From: MGBC131033 sp910585655 | GTDB lineage: Bacteria > Bacillota > Clostridia > Lachnospirales > Lachnospiraceae | Reading direction: 5' to 3' | Assembly: GCA_949502025.1 (NCBI GenBank) | Contig: CATBCG010000024.1 | Coordinates: forward strand, 8,152 to 72,151 | DNA: 64,000 nucleotides | Shown here: positions 1 through 8,677 of the stretch, piece after piece | Layout of the letters: every line of letters begins with the position of its first letter | Position numbering within the stretch: position 1 is the stretch's first letter | Translations under genes and position numbers: made by a program | The notes under the pieces: generated by a model | What the model was told of the DNA's origin: nothing | The model's input: the letters and a program-made list of their open reading frames with translations, nothing else | The model's database searches: none

Positions 1-88
1 CAAAGCTGACGTTGCTCCAAAGCTGCTGCCTGGCATAGCCTTTGCTGATTCCAGAAACCAATAAAATCTCTTCCGGATTTGCTTTCAT
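1..88 (-). CDS. ABC transporter ATP-binding protein, N-terminal fragment
   Basis: Only the first 29 codons lie in the window; the gene runs off the left edge. The start (LLVSGISKGYARQQLW) looks like the first strands of an ABC ATPase, just before the Walker A region, which is not visible. It would drive ATP-dependent transport at the cytoplasmic membrane. The ATG at 86-88 sits about 12 nt after an AAAGGAG, a rather long spacing, but no better in-frame start exists. It follows the cyclic-nucleotide-domain gene on the same strand by 22 bp, so both are probably one operon. The substrate cannot be inferred. Confidence 0.55.
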   Translation of the reverse strand, partial: MKANPEEILLVSGISKGYARQQLWSNVSF

Positions 89-110
89 CCCGACGCCATA
101 CTCCTTTCTT

Positions 111-2414
111 TTACAGATCCCGGTAATACGACAGAGTATCCTTTAATTCCTGTGTAATCTCTCCTTTTTCTGCTTCAATCCGCCTTAGACGAATTTCAAA
201 CTCCTTTTGTTTTTTGGACATTTCCCTCTGGAAGCGTGTCATACACTCCTCATAAATTCCCTGTTTTGCTAAGCTTTGACGGGTTTCCTTATTAAACGGG
301 CAATACATTGCCAGCATTTCTCTGGACAGCTTGTTCAGACGCATAGCGCCCTGCGATTCAAACTTCAACCAGATTTCATAGTCCATAACAAAAACTTCAC
401 GGGTGTTGTTACGCGCCTTTTGAAGCTGCGCCTTTACCTTTTCCTTCCGCTCCTCTGACAGCTCCTTATTTTTCCGGTAAAACTGAATATAGTCGGAATA
501 TTCCGAGGTCAGCGATTTTACTTTGATATCATTCCAGGAAGTTCCCTGAATCGTCCGGCACAGCTCCCAATGGAATCTGCCGTACATCGGAATCATCATA
601 TCCCGCAAATCACTGTCCGAGAAAGACGGAAGCAGGAAACGTCCTGCAGAATCCCTCTTTTTCCCGGTAATCTCCTGCCACATCGAGCCTCGGCTGCCCG
701 CTGCCGGAAGCAAAATTACATCCGGATATACCTGCTTTTGAATATATTCCCTCTGGATTCCCTTTTCCTCATTGGTGTAAAGAGACTCTCTGTAAAAAAT
801 CGAATAATCCAGCTCCAAAAGCTGCTTCATCGTACTGCGTATCGCATCTTTAGAAATACAATATCTGGAAATATCCCCTGGAATCTGCTCCTGAAACAAA
901 AACGGTACAAAGGAACTAATCTGCCCGCATACCTGCCGACAATTACTGCGGAGCATATTTCGCACTTCAAATTCCAAACGGTTAAACGGCTCAGCCAGAT
1001 ACTGCTTTTCCTCTTCCTCCGACATAGCCGCGCTCTTTCTCATATCCCGCAGGTTTTCATAGAAATCCATGTCAAATTCATTTTTAGAAGGCTCCTTTTC
1101 CTGCCGGTAAATCGCTGTCAGCCATTCCTTTATCGTATAGACCTGAATATCACCCTCTTCCCCAATCTCACCTTGATCCGAGCGGTAATAAAGCTGACGG
1201 AGCTGGTTCGGCTCTAACAGACGTTCGCTGATAAAACCATAGTTTAAAAACATATCTACCAGACGCCCGGCATTCGGCTCCTGCAAATTTTTCTGAAATA
1301 CCAAAAGATACAAATCATAAAATAAATCCGAGAGTGTTTTTCTCAAACGGCGTACGGTATCCTCTGTTGAAAAACGATCCTTTAGCCCGATAAACTGATC
1401 CACCGCCTGCCGGAAGGAAGCCGCCTTCTCTTCTTCCATTTCGCCGTATTCCATCAGCTTTTCTAAACTTCCCTCCAACTCTGCTTCTACGTCCACCATA
1501 CCGCCTTCCGACGCTCCGCCTTGTGCATTCCGTTTCTTTAGCTGCTCCCAATGCGACTCTCCATAAGCTATCTGCAATCCGGTTTTTCCCTTCAAATATG
1601 CTGCCAGCTCTTTCGCTATCTGTTCGGCTTCGGCATAAAGCGCTTCTAACTCCTGCCGATTCCCACCGGTAGCTTCCGCAATGTCCTCCAGCATATGAAG
1701 TCTTTCTAACAAACAGCCCCGCTTCCCGGCTACTTCATTCAGTAAATCCCTTACATATACCGCAATCCGCTCACAGTCCTTTAACAGCCAGTTCAGCAAA
1801 TCACTGCCTTCTAACACCTGGCGGTAAGCCATTCCCAGACATACCCCATAATACGTCTTGTGGATATTGATCGGAAGCTTCGCCGCCTCTAAATAGCTTT
1901 GCAACGCCATTGTATCTAACTCCAGATTCCGCTCCGGCTTCTCTCCGCTCTCCAACAACGCCCCTACCTGAAAGCTTTGCCCTAACCGACTACCCTTCTC
2001 CCGGCTCTGACTATAGATCCGGCTTAAACTCTCCATTGCCTGATCAGCCTTAGAAAGCAGTTCACAACGAAGCGACCACAAATACAGAAGCTGTCTGCAC
2101 AGAGAAAAAGCCATCAATCCCGGATAGTCCTTATTGATTCTTAACAGCTTCTTTAAATCTTCTTTTTCCGCTACCGGAAACACAAAAACAGAAGCATCTT
2201 CTATAACCTTCCAAGATACTTGGTAACTTCCTTCTATGATATCTGTCATCCCAATAAAGGTTCCTGCCCCCAGCACATTTCTCATTCCCTTGCTTGCGCA
2301 TTCTACCTTTCCCTTTAGGACAATCCCAATCTGTTTTGCCTCGCTCTGCTCCTCGAACAGTTCACTTCCTGCCGGAAGTACATTAACTTCCTTTTCTTTT
2401 AATATTACACTCAT
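111..2414 (-). CDS. Large protein with N-terminal cyclic-nucleotide-binding-like domain
   Basis: A 767-aa cytoplasmic protein. Residues about 1-110 read as a Crp/cNMP-binding beta-barrel: PAGSELFEEQSEAKQIGIVL, then the turn GTFIGMTDIIEG and FVFPVAEKEDLKKLL. The rest, about 650 residues, is charged and helical and I do not recognise it; no HTH, kinase or cyclase motif is apparent, so it is not a simple Crp-type activator. The start at 2414 has GGGAGG upstream. It precedes an ABC ATPase gene in the same direction, which suggests a sensory or regulatory role for that transporter; this is inference. Real gene: near certain. Domain call: moderate. Confidence 0.7.
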   Translation of the reverse strand: MSVILKEKEVNVLPAGSELFEEQSEAKQIGIVLKGKVECASKGMRNVLGAGTFIGMTDIIEGSYQVSWKVIEDASVFVFPVAEKEDLKKLLRINKDYPGLMAFSLCRQLLYLWSLRCELLSKADQAMESLSRIYSQSREKGSRLGQSFQVGALLESGEKPERNLELDTMALQSYLEAAKLPINIHKTYYGVCLGMAYRQVLEGSDLLNWLLKDCERIAVYVRDLLNEVAGKRGCLLERLHMLEDIAEATGGNRQELEALYAEAEQIAKELAAYLKGKTGLQIAYGESHWEQLKKRNAQGGASEGGMVDVEAELEGSLEKLMEYGEMEEEKAASFRQAVDQFIGLKDRFSTEDTVRRLRKTLSDLFYDLYLLVFQKNLQEPNAGRLVDMFLNYGFISERLLEPNQLRQLYYRSDQGEIGEEGDIQVYTIKEWLTAIYRQEKEPSKNEFDMDFYENLRDMRKSAAMSEEEEKQYLAEPFNRLEFEVRNMLRSNCRQVCGQISSFVPFLFQEQIPGDISRYCISKDAIRSTMKQLLELDYSIFYRESLYTNEEKGIQREYIQKQVYPDVILLPAAGSRGSMWQEITGKKRDSAGRFLLPSFSDSDLRDMMIPMYGRFHWELCRTIQGTSWNDIKVKSLTSEYSDYIQFYRKNKELSEERKEKVKAQLQKARNNTREVFVMDYEIWLKFESQGAMRLNKLSREMLAMYCPFNKETRQSLAKQGIYEECMTRFQREMSKKQKEFEIRLRRIEAEKGEITQELKDTLSYYRDL

Positions 2415-2601
2415 TCTGTTCCTCCCACCGTAATTTCTTTTTTATTTCTATGATAAAATCTGATGACTTTTTGCGCACTTAAATACATTATATGCTATTT
2501 CTCTATATAAATAAAGAAAAATTTTCAAATTGGATATTTATGACATTTTGGTGTTATTTTTATTGCCAATCTGCCCCTCTATGTCCCGGCAAATAAACTC
2601 C

Positions 2602-2630
2602 TTGACAAATTTCGGAATCAATCGTATACT
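2602..2630 (+). promoter_or_regulatory. sigma-A promoter of the SRP RNA
   Basis: TTGACA at 2602-2607 and TATACT at 2625-2630 are separated by exactly 17 bp. The predicted start of transcription, about 2637, coincides with the 5' end of the SRP RNA closing stem. Confidence 0.9.
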
Positions 2631-2637
2631 AGTAAGT

Positions 2638-2901
2638 ACCGTGCAGCCGGGGAGTTAGCGGTGCCCTGTATCTGCAATCCGCTCTAGCAGAGGTGATATC
2701 CTGCCTCGGGTTTTTAGCTGTAGGGCTGCCCCGTACAAGTGATGTTGACGTTTGGGTCTTGCGCAACAGGAATCTGTGAACCGTGTCAGGTCAGGAATGA
2801 AGCAGCACTAAGCAGAACCTTCTGTGTGCCGTAAGGGTGCCTGGGCCGAGTTAACTATACGGGTAACGTCTATGGCGGGAATTCAAAGCAGGATGCACGG
2901 T
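2638..2901 (+). ncRNA. ffs: Signal recognition particle RNA, large bacterial type
   Basis: The segment holds the conserved SRP domain IV signature (GTCAGGTCAGGAATGAAGC followed by AGCACTAAGC, about 2785-2815), the Ffh-binding hairpin. The ends pair perfectly: ACCGTGCA at 2638-2645 with TGCACGGT at 2894-2901, closing a molecule of about 264 nt. That length fits the large Bacillus/Clostridia form with an Alu-like domain rather than the 4.5S form. It binds Ffh and targets nascent membrane and secreted proteins to the translocon. It is transcribed from its own promoter and followed by a terminator. Confidence 0.93.
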
Positions 2902-2917
2902 AAAAAAGAGACGATAA

Positions 2918-2960
2918 AGGGAAGTACAGATGATTGGATTCTGCACTTCCCTCTTTTATA
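2918..2960 (+). terminator. Intrinsic terminator of the SRP RNA
   Basis: AGGGAAGT (2918-2925) pairs with ACTTCCCT (2945-2952), extended inward by CAG/CTG, and is followed by a T-rich tract. It lies 17 nt after the SRP RNA closing stem. Confidence 0.8.
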
Positions 2961-3056
2961 TATTTTTGGTATTAAGGAACGCCTGCGCCTCCGTTTTTAG
3001 CGATTCAAATACCGTTCATATGCCGCCTGCTAAATATCAATGAACCACCCTTGTTT

Positions 3057-3830
3057 TTATTTCCCCCGCTGCTCTTGCACAAACGTCAATGCCTTTTCGA
3101 TATACTCATTCCAGAAATCCCAGGTATGCGCCCCTGATCCATCTACAAAAGTCATGGGAAGCCCCAGTTCCTGTATATGATTTTTTAGTTTTACGTTGTC
3201 CGGATAGGTAAAATCCTCTGTTCCACAGGCAGAATATAAAATCGGCGATTCCTTCCCGGATTCCTTTAGTTTGCCCGCCAGCGCAAACAAGTCATTTTTT
3301 CCACCCAGCACCTGATCCTTATCCCCAAAAATCGCATAGCCATTGTTCGGCAGTGGAAAACGTCCTTCGGCGCATTCCTGTGCAATCCCGGCAGCGCCGG
3401 ATAAGCTGACCACATAACCATATTTTTCCGGGCAGGTCAGCCCTGCCTTTAGGGCGCCGTGTCCTCCCATAGAAAGCCCGGCAATCAGGTTGTCGTTCCG
3501 CTCTGCGGAAGCCGGAAGGACTGCATGAACAAAATCATACAGCTCTGTTGTGATATAAGTAAACCACTCCGCGCCCATGTGCATATCCGACCAACTGGAA
3601 TTCTGTCCATCCGGGCAGACGACGATCCATCCATGCTTTTCCGCCAGTTCTTCGATACGAGTATTCCTTAGCCAATCCGAATGGGAGCTTCCTCCTCCAT
3701 GCAGAAGAAACAAAACCGGACTTTTCTTTTCTCTTTTATACTCATTCCCCCTCTGTGGAACTACCAGGTCAATCTCGGTATTAAACCGCAGCGCCAAGGA
3801 ACTATAATTCATCTGTATCCGCATTGCCAT
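3057..3830 (-). CDS. Alpha/beta-hydrolase esterase (tributyrin esterase/esterase D-like)
   Basis: A 257-aa cytoplasmic serine esterase of the putative-esterase family (PF00756-like). Visible: oxyanion motif LLHGGG at 42-47, nucleophile elbow GLSMGG with Ser120, catalytic Asp206 in CGTEDF and His235 in GAHTWDFW. Start chosen at 3830: GGAGGGG lies 7 nt upstream, whereas the longer reading frame overlaps the previous gene. The upstream esterase gene stops at 3832, so stop and start are separated by one base (ATGATATG), implying translational coupling. Family members cleave short-chain acyl or acetyl esters, for example from plant polysaccharides or xenobiotics. The natural substrate is unknown. 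Confidence 0.88.
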   Translation of the reverse strand: MAMRIQMNYSSLALRFNTEIDLVVPQRGNEYKREKKSPVLFLLHGGGSSHSDWLRNTRIEELAEKHGWIVVCPDGQNSSWSDMHMGAEWFTYITTELYDFVHAVLPASAERNDNLIAGLSMGGHGALKAGLTCPEKYGYVVSLSGAAGIAQECAEGRFPLPNNGYAIFGDKDQVLGGKNDLFALAGKLKESGKESPILYSACGTEDFTYPDNVKLKNHIQELGLPMTFVDGSGAHTWDFWNEYIEKALTFVQEQRGK

Positions 3831-3831
3831 A

Positions 3832-4659
3832 TCATTTCCCCTCCTCTGCATAAATCGGCGTTTTCCTAAGCGGCAGCCATTCCAAATAGCGGACGATTGC
3901 TTTATCCCAAAAATCCCAATTATGATTGCCCGGACGTTCATCCCAGGTCAAATCAATCCCCAGGTTCCGGAAGACGTCTCTGGCATGTACGTTAAAGCGC
4001 CATGTAAAATCCTCCGTGCCGCAAGTCAGATATACCTTTGGCAGCGTCTTTCCTGCCTTTACGTCCTGCTCTGCCATATACAACGCATCCTCCTGCGTAT
4101 GCTCTGCCCGTTCCACCGTATCAAATACAATCCGAAGATCCCGATCCAACACACCGTCATGCAGGTGGTTTTCCTTTAAAATATTCGGCATATCAACCGC
4201 CCCGGAAAAGCTTCCCACGCAGGCAAAGCGTTCCGGCTCGTTCATCGCCCATTTCAAAGCTCCATAGCCGCCCATACTCAGCCCGGCAACAAAGGTATCC
4301 TCTCTTTTTTCTGAAATCGGCAGCAAGTAGTGCATGATTTCCGGCAGTTCCTTCGTTATCCAGGTATAATACCGTTCGCCGTATGCCATATCCGTATAAA
4401 AACTGTTATAAGTAGATGGGCAAATGACAATCAGCTTATTGTCGTCTGCATATCGTTCTACGCTTGTTTTGCGAATCCAGTCGCTGGCATCTCCTCCGCC
4501 TCCATGAAACAGCCATAGTGTCTGGTACGTTACTCCTGGCTGATATTGGTAAGGCTGTCCCTTCATTTTTTCAAATCCAGTCATTTCAGGAAAACAAACG
4601 TTGACCGTCGTATTCATGTTTAGACTGGCTGAACGTAGCTGCATATTCATCAGTGCCAT
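3832..4659 (-). CDS. Alpha/beta-hydrolase esterase, paralogue of the next gene
   Basis: A 275-aa esterase of the same family as its downstream neighbour. The triad is intact: HGGGG at 52-56, GLSMGG with Ser128, Asp in CGTEDFTW and His in PGNHNWDFW. No signal peptide, so it acts in the cytosol. It is the first gene of a two-esterase unit, with the AraC-type regulator immediately upstream in the same direction (140-bp gap), which suggests local regulation. Tandem duplicates with diverged loops around the active site usually mean different acyl-ester substrates. Activity call is confident, substrate is not. Confidence 0.88.
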   Translation of the reverse strand: MALMNMQLRSASLNMNTTVNVCFPEMTGFEKMKGQPYQYQPGVTYQTLWLFHGGGGDASDWIRKTSVERYADDNKLIVICPSTYNSFYTDMAYGERYYTWITKELPEIMHYLLPISEKREDTFVAGLSMGGYGALKWAMNEPERFACVGSFSGAVDMPNILKENHLHDGVLDRDLRIVFDTVERAEHTQEDALYMAEQDVKAGKTLPKVYLTCGTEDFTWRFNVHARDVFRNLGIDLTWDERPGNHNWDFWDKAIVRYLEWLPLRKTPIYAEEGK

Positions 4660-4800
4660 ATCCTTTTCTCCCTTCTTTCTAGTTCGTTGGATCTTGTTTT
4701 GCTTTGCACCCTGCGGGCTTTGCTGCTGCCCGTCAGTAATTTTACTCTAACATGATTTTTCTTTCCGCTTCAATGCTACATTTCTACAAATCAATACTAT

Positions 4801-6090
4801 TCAACACTTTGTTGTTTTTTCGGTATTGCAAAATTTCCGATATTCGGAAGGAGACATTCCTTGCTTTTTCCGAAAGGACTGCTGGAAATAGCCGACGTTG
4901 TATTCATAACCGCACTGTCTGGCAATATCCTGCACCTTCTGATTCGTCTGCCGCAGCAATTCCTCCGCATGAGCCAGACGGATTTGCTGGATGTATTCCG
5001 TCAGCTTGATCCCGGTCTGTCTCCGGTAGCGGCTGCTTAAATAATTGGGAGTAATCCCAAACTGCTCTGCCAAAAAGGCTACGTTGATTTCCGGATTCCC
5101 GTAATGCTCCTTGATATATTCCTGAAGCCTGCCTATCATCGAATCGTTTTTCTCCGTCTGGTAATTTTCTATGCTCTGACATAAAATCTGGTTGCCCTGC
5201 AGGACAAACGCCAGCATCTCTTCCTTAGAGGAAAAGCTTACAGGGCGGTTCGCCTGATGTAAATATTCCACGATATTTTTGCTGACCTCCGCCGGATAAA
5301 GCGAGCTGATCATCGGGAAGATACTGCTGGTCATTACCTCCCAGGAAAAACTGATTTCCTCTACTGCTTCGCTTTCAAATATCATTCGGCAATATTCGTC
5401 CGCCTGCTCGAAACGCCCCGCCCGGATCGCTTCCATATAGCGGTTGATTTTACCAATCGCACGGCGGCACATATCCGTATATTCCTTGGAATCAAATTTA
5501 CAGACATCGATCGAGCTGCCTCCTGATACAAACTGGCGTCCTGCCAAAAACCTGGTGATTTCCTCCACCGACTGATAAATATTCCCCAGCTCCACCGCCT
5601 CGCTGTCGTATAAAATATTGGCAGAAAGCGAAAATCGCTGATAAAGCATTTTATGAATCCATTCTGTCAGCACCCGCAGACTCCGCTCGTTCTGTTCTCT
5701 ATTTTCCCCTGCCGTCCGAATCACATAAAACGCCCCGATTCCATATCGTACCTCTAAAATTGCCTTTTCCTCCGGATTCAGACAGTCTCGGATCAAATCC
5801 CGGATTTCGTGCAGCTTTTCTTCTAATTCGCTGCGGTTGTCAAAAGGCAGCATATTCCAGATATCATACAATATAATCTCCATCAACATTACTTTCTCTT
5901 CATAGCGAAACTCCGGCCAGATTTTTTCTATCATACTTCTGCGTTCCTCTTCGGAAAAGCTTTGCCCATGCTGCATCAGGTTCCGTGTTTTCATATCAAT
6001 CTCCACTTTATCCAAAGAACGTTTTGTCTCTTTTTCCTGCTCTTCCCTTCTTTTCCGACCCCTTGTAAATTTTTCTATCATCCGCTTCAT
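4801..6090 (-). CDS. AraC-family transcriptional regulator
   Basis: 429 aa. The C-terminal 100 residues form an AraC double-HTH domain: LAEQFGITPNYLSSRYRR, then VQDIARQCGYEYNVGYFQQS and the GMSPSEYRKF tail. The N-terminal 300 residues are helical, without a recognisable ligand domain or membrane segment. Start at 6090 (MKRMIEKF) is preferred over the longer frame because GAAGGA lies just upstream. It lies between two divergent units, the two esterases downstream on the same strand and the esterase-like/MATE pair on the other strand, and probably controls one or both. A promoter (TTGACA, 17 bp, TAAACT) lies at 6170-6198. Confidence 0.88.
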   Translation of the reverse strand: MKRMIEKFTRGRKRREEQEKETKRSLDKVEIDMKTRNLMQHGQSFSEEERRSMIEKIWPEFRYEEKVMLMEIILYDIWNMLPFDNRSELEEKLHEIRDLIRDCLNPEEKAILEVRYGIGAFYVIRTAGENREQNERSLRVLTEWIHKMLYQRFSLSANILYDSEAVELGNIYQSVEEITRFLAGRQFVSGGSSIDVCKFDSKEYTDMCRRAIGKINRYMEAIRAGRFEQADEYCRMIFESEAVEEISFSWEVMTSSIFPMISSLYPAEVSKNIVEYLHQANRPVSFSSKEEMLAFVLQGNQILCQSIENYQTEKNDSMIGRLQEYIKEHYGNPEINVAFLAEQFGITPNYLSSRYRRQTGIKLTEYIQQIRLAHAEELLRQTNQKVQDIARQCGYEYNVGYFQQSFRKKQGMSPSEYRKFCNTEKTTKC

Positions 6091-6169
6091 CTTATATTCC
6101 TTCTTTCCTGTTCTCCTCTGCAAGTTATTGCTATCACCTGTTTTCTTGCGCTGTTTTTCTGTAATTATC

Positions 6170-6198
6170 AGTTTACCTATCTGCCGGATAAGTGTCAA
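6170..6198 (-). promoter_or_regulatory. Promoter of the araC-type gene with overlapping inverted repeat
   Basis: On the minus strand TTGACA (6193-6198) and TAAACT (6170-6175) are 17 bp apart. An inverted repeat AAGTGT-N6-ACACTT (6190-6207) overlaps the -35 box and could be an operator, perhaps for autoregulation; the operator role is inference. Confidence 0.6.
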
Positions 6199-6271
6199 TG
6201 TACACTTTACCCATGGATTTTCTGACAACGTAGACAAGTCTGCACTTTGTAGTTTTTTATTCTTTCTCTTT

Positions 6272-6302
6272 TTGACAGAAATTGCTACACTGTCCCTATA
6301 TT
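6272..6302 (+). promoter_or_regulatory. Candidate promoter of the esterase-like/MATE unit
   Basis: TTGACA at 6272-6277 is followed by TATATT at 6297-6302 (19-bp spacing, longer than ideal; CTATAT gives 18). It lies 45 bp before the ATG at 6348 and diverges from the araC-type gene. Confidence 0.4.
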
Positions 6303-6347
6303 GTTTCTATTATACCGTTGACCTATTTTTTTAAGGGAGGATTTTTT

Positions 6348-7241
6348 ATGAGTATGATGCGATTTAATTACAGAAGCGAGGCAATCGGCGGCTATGTGGA
6401 TATCTCGATTGTCTATCCAACCGATAACTACAGCTATTATGATGAAACACAGGGAGTCCGCCATCATCATGCGCCGGGCGCTCCAACAAAGGCTCCGCTT
6501 GTGCCTGGTATGAAATTCCAGACCATCTATCTGCTCCATGGCGGCAGCGACGACGACAGCCTGACGTATCGTTATACCAATGCCGAACGCTTTGCCCAGC
6601 GGAACAATGTAATGCTGGTGACGCCGGATATCCGCAACAGCTTCGGCGCCGATACCAACTACGGGATTTCCTACGCTACCTTTTTGACAGAAGAACTGCC
6701 GGTTGTCATGCAGACCTTGTTTGCTTCTTCTCCAAAGCGAGAGGACAACTTTATCATGGGCTATGCCATGGGCGGCAATGCGGCTCTTGGCGCTGCTATC
6801 CGACGCCCGGATCTCTATCATACCTGTGTCGATATTTCCGGCGGAATCGGCTATACCCTCAATACCCAAACGCTGCAGGACGAACTGGACGGCGAGCATT
6901 TCCGTACCTCCTTCCCGCTCCACAACGCTACGTTCGGCGCCAGCTCCGAACTCCCGGACTCCCGGCACGATATTTATACCATTGCCAAACACCATTTAGA
7001 AGCCGGGCATACACTGACCGACTTTTACCTCATTGCCGGAAGTGAAGAAGGTTTTATCCGCAAGCGGATTGAAGCCGACGCTGCCACTTTAAAGGAGCTT
7101 GGCTATCCGGTCACATATCTTTGCGCCGAAGGCTACCGACATGACTTCGATATGTGGAACGATTATCTCGCAGTCGCTATGGATACCTTACTGCCATTAC
7201 ACAGAAAGCCTGATACTATTTCTAAAGGAGCCCCCCTATGA
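6348..7241 (+). CDS. Esterase-family protein lacking the catalytic serine (pseudo-esterase)
   Basis: 297 aa, same fold family as the two esterases at 3057-4659. LLHGG is present at 62-66, but the nucleophile elbow reads GYAMGG with Ala140 where the paralogues have GLSMGG. The acid position is GSEEGF (Glu234 for Asp), while the His is kept (His265 in GYRHDFDMW). Start at 6348 is set by GGGAGG 7 nt upstream. The ATG of the following MATE gene overlaps its stop (ATGA), so the two are translated together. Classical ester hydrolysis is unlikely; it may bind an ester-type ligand or have another role. The codons are clear (tat gcc atg ggc), so this is not a reading-frame artefact. Confidence 0.85.
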   Translation: MSMMRFNYRSEAIGGYVDISIVYPTDNYSYYDETQGVRHHHAPGAPTKAPLVPGMKFQTIYLLHGGSDDDSLTYRYTNAERFAQRNNVMLVTPDIRNSFGADTNYGISYATFLTEELPVVMQTLFASSPKREDNFIMGYAMGGNAALGAAIRRPDLYHTCVDISGGIGYTLNTQTLQDELDGEHFRTSFPLHNATFGASSELPDSRHDIYTIAKHHLEAGHTLTDFYLIAGSEEGFIRKRIEADAATLKELGYPVTYLCAEGYRHDFDMWNDYLAVAMDTLLPLHRKPDTISKGAPL

Positions 7242-8605
7242 TCCCAAAAGAAAAAACTGCCGTTCGTAATTATACGAACGGCTCCATTCCAAAACAATTA
7301 CTTTTATTTGCGTTTCCCTTTATGGCTTCAAACGCCCTTCAGGTTCTCTACTCCCTGGTAGATATGCTGATCGTCGGGCAATTTGTCGGGAGCTTCGGCT
7401 TGTCCGCCGTCTCTACCGCCAGCCAGGTCTTTACCTTTGCCACGATGCTCTGCCTTGGCTTTTCTACAGGCGGACAGGTTCTGATTGCCCAACTGGTCGG
7501 CGCCGGAAAAAAGGATCGGATCTCTTCTACGGTCGGCACTCTGTTTAGTGTACTGGTACTGGCGGGCCTTCTTATGAGCGCCGCTATCCTGCTGTTTCAC
7601 CGCGCAATCCTCACACTGTTAAGCACGCCTCCGGAAGCTGCCGCAATGGCTTCTCACTATCTTATCGTCTGTGGTATCGGTCTGCTTTTTACCTTTGGCT
7701 ACAACATGGTTTCCGCTGTATTTCGGGGTATGGGCGATTCCAAGCATCCTTTTTATTTTATCCTGCTCGCTTCTCTTCTCAACCTTTTGCTGGATCTGCT
7801 CTTTACCGGTCTGTTTCAATGGGGCGTCGCCGGCGCCGCTTTGGCGACGATTATCGGACAAGCCGTCTCCTTTTTCTGCGCGATTGCCTTTCTCTATCGA
7901 AACCGAACGCAGTTTTTCCTAAGCTTCTCTCCGGCTGATTTTACAATAAAACGCCCGATTTTTTTACAGCTTGCCCGGCTGGGAATCCCTTTTGCAATCC
8001 AAAGCTGCGCCGTCAACCTTTCGATGCTGTTTGTCAACCGCCTTATCAATCAGCTTGGCGTTTATGCTTCAGCAGTATACGGCGTAGGAGTCAAACTGGA
8101 CGATATCGTAAACAAACTTTCACAGGCGGTCATGCACGCAGCCTCTCCTATCATCGGTCAAAATATTGCTGCCGGAAAACCGGAACGCGCCAAACAAACC
8201 GTCTATTCCTCCTGGATTTACTGCGGGATTTTTTATTTGATCTTTTCTGTCGTTTATCTAAATTTCTGCCAGCCGATGTTTGGTCTTTTTACCGACGACC
8301 AAGAGGTCATTAAGCTTGCCCCGGTCTTTGTATCCGCTATTCTCTGGTCGTTTCCTTCTATGGTTCTGATGCGGGGAAGCAACGCCTTTGTCCAGGGAAT
8401 CGGAAATGCTTCCTTTAGTATGCTGCTCGGACTGCTCGACGGCTTTGTCTGCCGGATTCTTTTAAGCTATGTTTTAGGAATTGTCTTAGATATGGGATTG
8501 TTTGGTTTTATTTTAGGTTACGGTCTAGCCAGCTACGCCTCTACCGTTCCAGCCACCATTTATTTCTTCTTAGGTCGTTGGAAAAACAGAAAAACCCTTG
8601 TATAA
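7238..8605 (+). CDS. MATE-family multidrug exporter
   Basis: 455-aa integral membrane protein with about 12 hydrophobic helices in two six-helix halves. It opens with the typical SIPKQLLLFAFPFMASNALQ, followed by SLVDMLIVGQFVG. Known members export cationic drugs, flavins or metabolites using a Na+ or H+ gradient. It overlaps the pseudo-esterase gene by 4 bp and so is probably coordinated with it and with the divergent AraC regulator. The cargo is unknown; the esterase context suggests an aromatic or esterified compound, which is inference. Confidence 0.88.
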   Translation: MIPKEKTAVRNYTNGSIPKQLLLFAFPFMASNALQVLYSLVDMLIVGQFVGSFGLSAVSTASQVFTFATMLCLGFSTGGQVLIAQLVGAGKKDRISSTVGTLFSVLVLAGLLMSAAILLFHRAILTLLSTPPEAAAMASHYLIVCGIGLLFTFGYNMVSAVFRGMGDSKHPFYFILLASLLNLLLDLLFTGLFQWGVAGAALATIIGQAVSFFCAIAFLYRNRTQFFLSFSPADFTIKRPIFLQLARLGIPFAIQSCAVNLSMLFVNRLINQLGVYASAVYGVGVKLDDIVNKLSQAVMHAASPIIGQNIAAGKPERAKQTVYSSWIYCGIFYLIFSVVYLNFCQPMFGLFTDDQEVIKLAPVFVSAILWSFPSMVLMRGSNAFVQGIGNASFSMLLGLLDGFVCRILLSYVLGIVLDMGLFGFILGYGLASYASTVPATIYFFLGRWKNRKTLV

Positions 8606-8622
8606 AAGGGAAATTTTTTATA
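8594..8622 (+). terminator. Weak intrinsic terminator overlapping the MATE stop codon
   Basis: ACCCTT (8594-8599) pairs with AAGGG (8606-8610) around a short loop and is followed by AAATTTTTTAT. The stem is short, so read-through into the next gene is possible. Confidence 0.45.
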
Positions 8623-8677
8623 TAATCAAGCCAAGATACGTTTCGTTCAAACAACGTTCCCAGAAAGGAAGACATTT

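Noticed and set aside
570..1217. A 215-codon open frame on the plus strand inside the 767-aa gene.
   Set aside because: Antisense shadow with low-complexity composition; the minus-strand gene has a good start and a domain match.
3831..3941. Longer start for the first esterase at 3941.
   Set aside because: It would overlap 110 bp of the previous gene and lacks a ribosome binding site, whereas 3830 has GGAGGGG.
6285..6995. A 236-codon open frame antisense to the pseudo-esterase gene.
   Set aside because: It mirrors the coding frame of a clear protein family, has no ribosome binding site and no recognisable motif.
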